A stretch of DNA of 64,000 nt from assembly GCA_037976565.1 (NCBI GenBank), contig CP137685.1, forward strand, positions 17,953,980 to 18,017,979. The letters run 5' to 3'. Source of the stretch: Mesocentrotus franciscanus (lineage: Eukaryota > Echinodermata > Echinoidea > Camarodonta > Strongylocentrotidae). Positions within the stretch are counted from its first letter, which is position 1. Every line of letters begins with the position of its first letter. A program made the translations under genes and the position numbers. Below the pieces are notes generated by a model, which was not told the origin of the DNA, did no database searches, and saw only the letters and a program-made list of their open reading frames with translations. Below are positions 57,301 to 64,000 of this stretch, piece after piece.

Positions 57301-60296
57301 TATCAATTTTCTGCCAATTCCAAAATGTCACTAAGGTATTGACATGGAGAAGACATCTAAGATTTTAAAAATAACATTTGTGTCAGATGTATGGTATGAT
57401 TTTTCTTCAATATCCACGTCGTTCTGCCCATTTCTTAGAGGTTGAGCTCATAGAAGCGTTCAACCTTTAAAGGGACTTTGTAACATTGTTCAGATGTGAG
57501 AAAATGGTGCTAAGGTAGTGACTTCAATTCTAGATGTAAAATTAAAGATATTCTGAAAGTTTAAGTGAAAACAGACCATTGTTAACGATAAAAATTGGGA
57601 AAAACTGATCTGATCGATTCCTTAATTCTCCCAACTATATTATTACAATTTATATTACATTTTAGGTGAATGTAAATCGTAACAAAGCTATGAAATGACT
57701 CTATATAACATTCCAGACATTTAAGTGTTGACAGATTTTTAAAATCCTGTCTTATGTCTTATTTTCATGGAAAAACGGTTGGGAAAATTCAAAAATGTTT
57801 GGGAGAATTTACTGTTAGAAGGTGTTGACCAGTGACGCCTTCAAAGAAAACCATAAATATCTTTGTGATTTGAGAATTTTGTTCAGGATTGTTTGCATGC
57901 TAGAGGGTTAGTACAGTAGAAGGAATATAATAAGTAACATTTCATACAAAAATTACACAGTTTTTTCATCAACCTTCAACAATGTTACAGAGTCACTTTA
58001 AGGACCTATGCACATTAGAGGCGGAGCATTGACTGTCAAAAAGATGAGGGCGAAAATGTTTTAAAATCGATAGAGTCTACAATCGCTGTGGAGTGTTGTG
58101 AGGATAAGGACTTGGGTCTAGACCCGATTTTAGGAGGCGGTTGATTTTCTCCGGTATTGTAGCCAGTGATGGGGATATTTATCACATAAACTCACATGAA
58201 ACGAAGTTGATTAAGGCCTCTGAAAGATCCTTCGTGGAGTTCACTAAGTTTGTTCTCATGAAGATGGCTGTGAGATCAAATAGAATACCGAAATCATATA
58301 TATTGCAGAGGGTAGTGTTACTAGTTTTTGAAAACTGATTTATTCGAAAACACCCCAAAATAGATTCAGAGCTTTTTTGGAATGATCAGATAATCATATT
58401 TATTTCTCAACTGTTGGGGGTAGAAAATAAGGCAAAAATATAAAGATATTGTTGAATCGTGTATAATTCATCATGACCATGGATGTAAAAAGCACATCAG
58501 ATTTTGCAATCATTTTTGATGAATGTTTAGGCGTAACCCCAGGCCAACTTTTGAGATTATAGTTTCTTTTGGTTAAAGATGGTTAACGCAATCATTCTAT
58601 TTTATTGTATATAAGTATTCCTTTGAAAATGTAAATATACAGACATTTAATAGATTTAAATGGTTTTATTGCACTTTCGTGTATATTCGGTCAGTGTTCT
58701 TTTTTATGATTTCAAAAGGTAAATTGGTCTGCAATTGTGCTTCTTTTCAGACGAATTACATAACAAATATAAATGAATAATGACAGTGGCTCATCTATGG
58801 TATCGTGTTTAAAATAATTGTCTATGAACTAAACTAAACTATTAACTAAGTATTTGAAATAAAATGTGGAAATATTACTTACAGATGCCGCACATTCCTG
58901 CTGTTATCAAAGGCTCCTGGTTTTACCTCTGAAATTTCCGAGTGACTTATATCCCTGTATGAATAAGCAGAATGAAATATCTAGAAGCGAAATGATAGAT
59001 ATTGACTAATCACCTAAAAATTAATTTCCTAGGTTAAAGAGAGGTACTTAAAACAAGACCTAAAAATTTAAAAAGAAAACATGTAGCCCTTTTCATGATT
59101 AAAATTATCAACGATGCCCCAAACGTCGTTTTGCTATACGAGTCATACGTAATACGACATTTCGCTTTTTATCTTTTTTCACAAAGAGGTCTTGTCAATG
59201 TCATGTGTATCTGGAATTATTACTAAACTCATTACAGTTTTAACGTCTTAGCAGTGAGTTTGTGTACTTACAAGTAAATCAAATATGGCCACATGGACGG
59301 AATGAAAGCATTTGCTTCCGGGTCATCGTTGATTGGTCTGAGTACCCTGGTGTTATTTCCTGTCGTATCATTGATTAACATCAAAGACCTAATTGTATTT
59401 GCGTGAGAAGCATATCAATAAGAAAGGTACGGTTATAAGTCCGATGTGTGCGGGTATACAGAAAACACCTCAGCTTTGATAAATGAAGTGTATTCGAAAA
59501 GTATAGTTTAGAAATTTTAGAAACTACACGTCGTATAATTCCCTTTTCAGACTGAATCTGTCATTTAGTTAATAGTATGCATCTATTCATGTGATTATCA
59601 ATGGAATTGTAGCATATAAGAAAAACCACTTTATTTGATTATTGTGGTGTCTTAGTCGACTGAATTTTGAGCGATTTCTCTTTTCATGGTGTTCCTTACA
59701 AACTCCGCTTGGTATCTTATCAAATATTGAGTTTATAATTTGGCTTAAGCCCACATGTCATATCTTGATATTTCAAATCCATTCCCATTATTAATACTAA
59801 TAATATTAACAAATGTCATTGGTATTTCAGGAAAAATAATGAATTAAAATGCTAATTCAACCAAAATTTGTCATTCCCTTGAAACCATCCAAATTTAGAA
59901 TGGTTTGGCCAGATATTGACAATAGTTTTTTTCAAGTTGATTTTATTTTAATAGATTCGGCATACAATTTTCTAAGTTGTCTGGGTAACTGAAGACTGAC
60001 ATCAACAGTCAAATTGCATGCGTAGGAGAGGTCGCTGCAGTCACATCCTTCTGGGCATGCAGCTATAGAGAAAGAGAGAGGGAAAGAAGGGGCCGTTAGT
60101 ATTAAAAGAGGCATTGGATATATTGTAACTTAAAAAGAGAGGATAGGAACCAATGGCATGAGGGGGAGGTGGTAAAAAGAGGACAAACAACAAATTTCAA
60201 CTGGCTGGTAATAATACTATCAGGCTTTATTTCTTGTCTTCTTGTGTATTTCCTCGAACTCCGAGCAGAACTCAATAATCATTTTCTTCTGTATGC

Positions 60297-60347
<51 letters not shown>

Positions 60348-62049
60348 TATTACCGCTATACTGAGTCAATAACATTGTAAGGCAAGATGAATGCGACTGC
60401 GTCTCTAAGATACCTCCGCCTTTATTTGTGTTCACTGATCAATAAGCATGTGACCTTTAACATCTGACCTCACAAACCCAAGCTCTTTTTAATCAATATC
60501 CTCATGCTCATAATACTTGAGCACAGGTTGATTGAAAATGTTTGATTTGTTAAGTTATCACAGTAATAACATATGTTGTGGCATTTATATTCATGGGGTG
60601 GGTGCGAGAGTGTGAGAGTGTCTTAATTTTGATGGGAATGATTACTCACAGCACAATAGTTCGTCGTCCATATCCGGACAGTGAATGACGCCATCGCACA
60701 CGTGATCAGGGCTTATACAGAGGCCTTTGTCTTCGCTATTGCAACGAAAGGAGCCTTCTGGACAGGTAAAATAATCTTTGTGGTGAAAAACAAAAAATTA
60801 TTCATTAGATTATTATGATCAGTTTAAAACACAATAATGTCGGATATTTGGCAGTCTAGTGAGCATTTCATCAACATTGAAATTTATTACATTCAAACCC
60901 TGGCTTTCATAAAGGCGAAACCAAGATGTATTAGTGTTTTGAGCCTATTCTTGAAATGATGAATGTAGATATTCAAAACATGTTCTCAACTACTTTCGAA
61001 AAATCAACACAGGGTTCAATTTCGATACAATTTTGTGTATTCCATGGAATTGGGATCAATCACATAGTAATATCGCACATTTCTGAAGGTGATGGACAAG
61101 GCTATTGAAAATTGCCGGAAGCATGTTACGTTGATTTCTCTGACGTTCCTGCGATTGTGTTGTTATAACTTTATAATCTGAAGACGAAATGCCAAAATAT
61201 ACATTCGTAAGGAAAATTTGTCCAACAACTGTACCTTAACCTTGACCTGTTGAGCCATCTTTTCAAAAGACTAAACAAAATGTAAAAAGTTTGTGTGAAC
61301 TTCAAAAATATCACAACTGACATACACACAACATCTTACAGTTCGAATATAAGCCTGTATTCTCACAATAATTATTCTTACAAAGAAATTGAAAAACTGA
61401 TGGGAGAGAATGAGGGAGAAACAGTAAGGAGAATGACAGAGAAAGGAGATAGAAAAGGGGACAAGAAGGAAAAAGAAACATATGACATAGTTTGGGTGAC
61501 AAAGATGTACAGCGCTACTGTAACATGGGCGGTAACTTCTTGCCAAGAGGTCGGAGGAGGGGGGTGCGGAGGACGTAACATTCGAGGGAGCTTAGAATCC
61601 AGGAGGGAAAGGGTTCAATCCCCCTCCCCAAAGAAAAGAATGATAACACATGTGTATAAATTGTTTAGCAGAAACATAACAAAAACAAAGCTGCTCACCA
61701 CATTCTTTCTCGTCTTCGCCATATGGACAGTCTTTCTTTTTGTCACATCGGTATCGAAGTGGGATGCAATAGGAATTCGGACATCTCATCGTGTTTTCAG
61801 GGCATGTGTACTTTTCTGTTGAGAAACGTAAAGGAGAGAGATGTTGAAGGCGTAATGTAAACAAAATAACAAATAATTCGATATCTAAAAGGTATTTATG
61901 CAGCAGGGGGGGGGGCAATGTGGAAGACAAAGGAAAGACAAACTGGAAGAGAAATACGGACAGATAGACAGACACAGAGGAGACAGAGCGATAGAGAGTT
62001 GGAGGGAAGGGAAGAACAATATAAGAAGCGTGTATTGTAACAGAGAATC

Positions 62050-62086
<37 letters not shown>

Positions 62087-62593
62087 CAGTTAGGCAAATA
62101 CATGGACAGAGAGTGAGTGATTGGACAGAGTTTGACTTTACCTTTTTAGATTAATGAAACTTCTACTATAAAAAATGTTGAATGAAAATAGTCAACATCC
62201 TGGGTTTACCTATTTTGTAGCGGTATCTAGAGCAATGTGCGTATTAAAAGCAAGAATCGAAAAATAGCGACACCATAAATGTGTAAGATATTATACCCAA
62301 TTACCAAAAAATGTAAATCGTAATAAATCTTTCCATCGTGCAATTATGTAAATATTGACATATCAAATAGTCTATAAGGGGTACGTATCTCACTCACTGT
62401 TCCTGCACTCGTTCAAATGCTTGACATCACGACATCCTTTGATCAGGCCGAAGACGTTGAAGTCATACATGCATATTTTGAATGATACATCATCCAATAC
62501 GCCATTGGGGCAGTAAAAATCCCGCTCACGTAATATCTCCTGGTTTGCTGGTGACAAAAAAGTAAAGAGAATTATACACAAATGCGTTTTCAT
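51394..62593 (-). CDS. LDLa-LRR-7TM receptor (relaxin-receptor/GRL101-like, type-C LGR), 770 aa, complete
   Basis: Twelve exons with GT/AG borders and matching phases: 62398-62593, 61699-61815, 60650-60775, 59966-60062, 59272-59388, 58883-58954, 55118-55189, 54652-54732, 53409-54312, 52826-52964, 51882-52108, 51394-51558 (stop TAG). An in-frame TGA precedes the ATG. Signal peptide MKTHLCIILFTFLSPA; a degenerate four-Cys LDLa-like module (27-65); two six-Cys LDLa modules (68-104, ending DCPYGEDEKEC, and 108-146); LRR N-cap CPEGCDCSDLSYAC; about three LRRs, some coded by 72-base exons (LDISHSEISEVKPGAF, LNLSGNNLRVIHTGTF). The hinge has YADKYLFCCM. TM1-TM7 span 328-617: NLAISD in TM2, DRC in place of DRY, CWMP in TM6, NPYLY in TM7, and Cys pair LCQ/GVC. 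A ~150-residue basic-acidic tail follows. Likely couples G proteins at the cell surface; the ligand is unknown. The LRR block is much shorter than in vertebrate RXFP1/2. Confidence 0.9.
55470..56200. repeat. ~145-bp tandem repeat in receptor intron 7
   Basis: Units share TTGATCAAACGAACGAGGTA, CCACTTGAAACCAATTTTAA, ATGCCACATAGCACTG and a TGCTGCTTAGGGCCCACC stretch, with starts near 55476, 55618, 55760 and 56057. Diverged copies with parts missing. No sign of function. Confidence 0.75.
56790..57300 (+). pseudogene. 3' end of a CR1/L2-like LINE in receptor intron 7
   Basis: On the plus strand, opposite to the host gene, a broken reading gives VFNAVHGLAPHYIFEL-type sequence (here with changes), then SLHPTTSASTTTENK, RPNLWNSLPSALRSQN, PDLFKKPLKKYLFNDAFN and a stop at about 57100, the characteristic C-terminus of CR1/L2 proteins. 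The 3' UTR follows (TGTAAAGCGC, GAAATGCGCTATATATAA) and ends in (ATT)n. 5'-truncated and frame-shifted. Confidence 0.8.
57301..58882. other. Receptor intron 6 remainder
   Basis: AT-rich intronic DNA between LRR exons. The short plus-strand frame at 58141-58338 is unsupported. Nothing else recognised. Confidence 0.45.
60300..60343. repeat. (TA)n microsatellite in receptor intron 3
   Basis: About 22 uninterrupted TA units; likely length-polymorphic. Confidence 0.95.
62052..62084. repeat. (GA)n microsatellite in receptor intron 1
   Basis: Sixteen or so GA units. It creates a spurious arginine/glutamate-rich frame on the plus strand. Confidence 0.95.
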
Positions 62594-62821
62594 GGGCTTT
62601 GTAATGAGATTGACTCATTCTGACTGATTTTATTTTTATTAGATTTTGATTGGCAGTCACTGATGGAGGGGCCCCCTGGATTTTGAATCATTGATATTCG
62701 TGCAACTCCTACCTAATAGTCGATTTTAAAAAGTGGAATGTAGACATTTTGGCAATCTTCAAGAGCCCCTTCCCCTTTGGTAAACGTGACCCCTCGTGTG
62801 CAACGAGCATAAGTTAGGTCA

Positions 62822-63937
62822 GATCCAGAGGCGGCCCTCCCGGAAGGGCGGGGGCACAGTGCCCTCCCACTTTTTCAAGCACCCCAAAAGTGCCCCTTTT
62901 TACATAGAAAAGGTGCCTCTTTAACTTTTTAAGAAGTGCCCCTTTTTACATAAGAATAGTGCCCCTTTCACATTCCCAATGGCCATATTAATTTGTAAAA
63001 GTGCCCCTTTCCCTTTTCAACACTGATAAGTGCCCCCTTTTTTGGACACGTGCCCCTTTTACTTCCCATTTTTCTTGCAATAAGTGTCCATTTTTCATTC
63101 TCATAAGTGCCCTTTTAAATCTCTAGTAAGTGCCCCTTTTCAGGTACGAGAAGTGCCTCTTTTCACTTTTGATAAGTGCCCCCTTCACCTTTGATAATTG
63201 CCCTATTAAAATCTGAGAGGTGCCTATTTTACTTTGACAAGTGCCCCTTTTCCTTTGTAAGAAGTGCCCCTTTCCCCTTCAATAACTACCCCCATTTTAA
63301 CTCGGATAAGCGCACCGTATTTCACATGTGACCCTTTTCCTTTCTAATAAGTGCCCCTTTTCCTAATGATAAGTGCCCCATTAAAAAAAGAGTCCCTTCC
63401 CCTTCTCATAAGTGCCCCTTCTCTTGTAAATAACCCTTTTCAAGTACGAGCAAATACTCCTTTTCACTTCAGATAGTGCCCCCTTCACCTCTAATTCACA
63501 TTTTCCTTTATTATAAGTGCCCCTTTTTCATGTACATAAGTGCCCCTTTCTATACCTGGTCATTGCCCCTTTTCAGGTGCCGTAAGTGCCTCTTTTCACC
63601 TCTGATAATTTCCCTTTTAACAATGATACGTGTCTCTTTTCCTTTCTAATAAGGGATCTATCCCCTTTTCATAAATGCCCCTTTTCACCTCTTATAAATG
63701 CCCCTATCAAAATCTGATGGGGGCCCCTTTTCCGTCGACAAATGCCCATTTCCTATACTCATAACTGACTTTTTTCATTCCTGGTGAGTGCCTGTATTTT
63801 GAGGGTGTAAGAAGTGCCCCATTTTCACCTCTGATAATTACTCTTTGTACTTTGACACATGACCCTTTTCTTTTCTGATAAGTGTCCCCTTTTCCTCTCA
63901 TCATTAAACGCGCCCCTAATTTCAAGCAACTAAGAGC
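62822..63937. repeat. AGTGCCCCTTTT array, copy 3 (~1.1 kb)
   Basis: Head AGAGGCGGCCCTCCCGGAAG and GGGGGCACAGTGCCC, then diverged units matching the order in 48055-49255 (TACGAGAAGTGCC, CTGAGAGGTGC, CTCGGATAAGCGCACC). The end, AGCAACTAAGAGCAATTT, equals that of copy 1 at about 31420. It lies just upstream of the receptor start. Confidence 0.85.
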
Positions 63938-64000
63938 AATTTCCCCCAAAGCTCGCTCGCTACGCTCGCACGCATCTATAGATGATATACTTATGTTACT
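63938..64000. other. GCTCGCTCGCTACGCTCGC tail sequence
   Basis: Short CGCTCG-rich end. A similar phrase (CTCCGCTCGCTTCGCTCG) follows repeat material near 34195, so it probably belongs to the same repeat group. Confidence 0.4.

Overview
The window is animal nuclear DNA. Its genes are split by GT-AG introns, the DNA is AT-rich, and it is packed with foldback elements, SINEs, LINE fragments and minisatellites. The repeat style (tRNA-headed SINEs, a Crypton, TTAGGG-type telomere motifs, dispersed arrays of AGTGCCCCTTTT) together with a mosaic LDLa-LRR-7TM receptor suggests a marine invertebrate. An echinoderm is my best guess, but no single feature proves it.

Layout. 1-921: decayed Crypton tyrosine recombinase. 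2863-6911 (minus): first seven exons of a HERC3/HERC4-like gene encoding a seven-motif RCC1 propeller; the HECT half is not in the window, and intron 1 holds two decayed partial copies of exon 1. 7700-9249: a tandem array and two MITEs. 9261-11067: a dispersed element with cAMP-response-like palindromes. 10080-20128 and 20629-30763: the same ~10 kb present twice in direct orientation on either side of exactly 500 N; both copies end flush with the gap, so this looks like two unmerged alleles rather than a biological duplication. Nested foldbacks fill this segment: two hAT-type elements carrying telomere-like repeats, each with an 8-bp target duplication, and one Mutator-like foldback with a 9-bp duplication.

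30764-50460 is repeat-rich and essentially gene-free: arrays of AGGTCA half-sites, AGTGCCCC arrays, 15-bp minisatellites, a tRNA-headed SINE with a MITE inside it, and a decayed Jockey/CR1-group LINE.

51394-62593 (minus) is the best gene: a complete 12-exon, 770-residue receptor whose exon phases all agree. It has a signal peptide, two good and one degenerate LDLa modules, a short LRR block, seven membrane segments and a ~150-residue tail. It belongs with relaxin-receptor/GRL101-type type-C LGRs. The window closes with another AGTGCCCC array.

The two genes have no evident functional link: one is a probable ubiquitin-ligase gene, the other a cell-surface receptor. No prokaryotic-style operon, CRISPR or phage system is present. 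The most novel material is in the mobile elements and the receptor tail.
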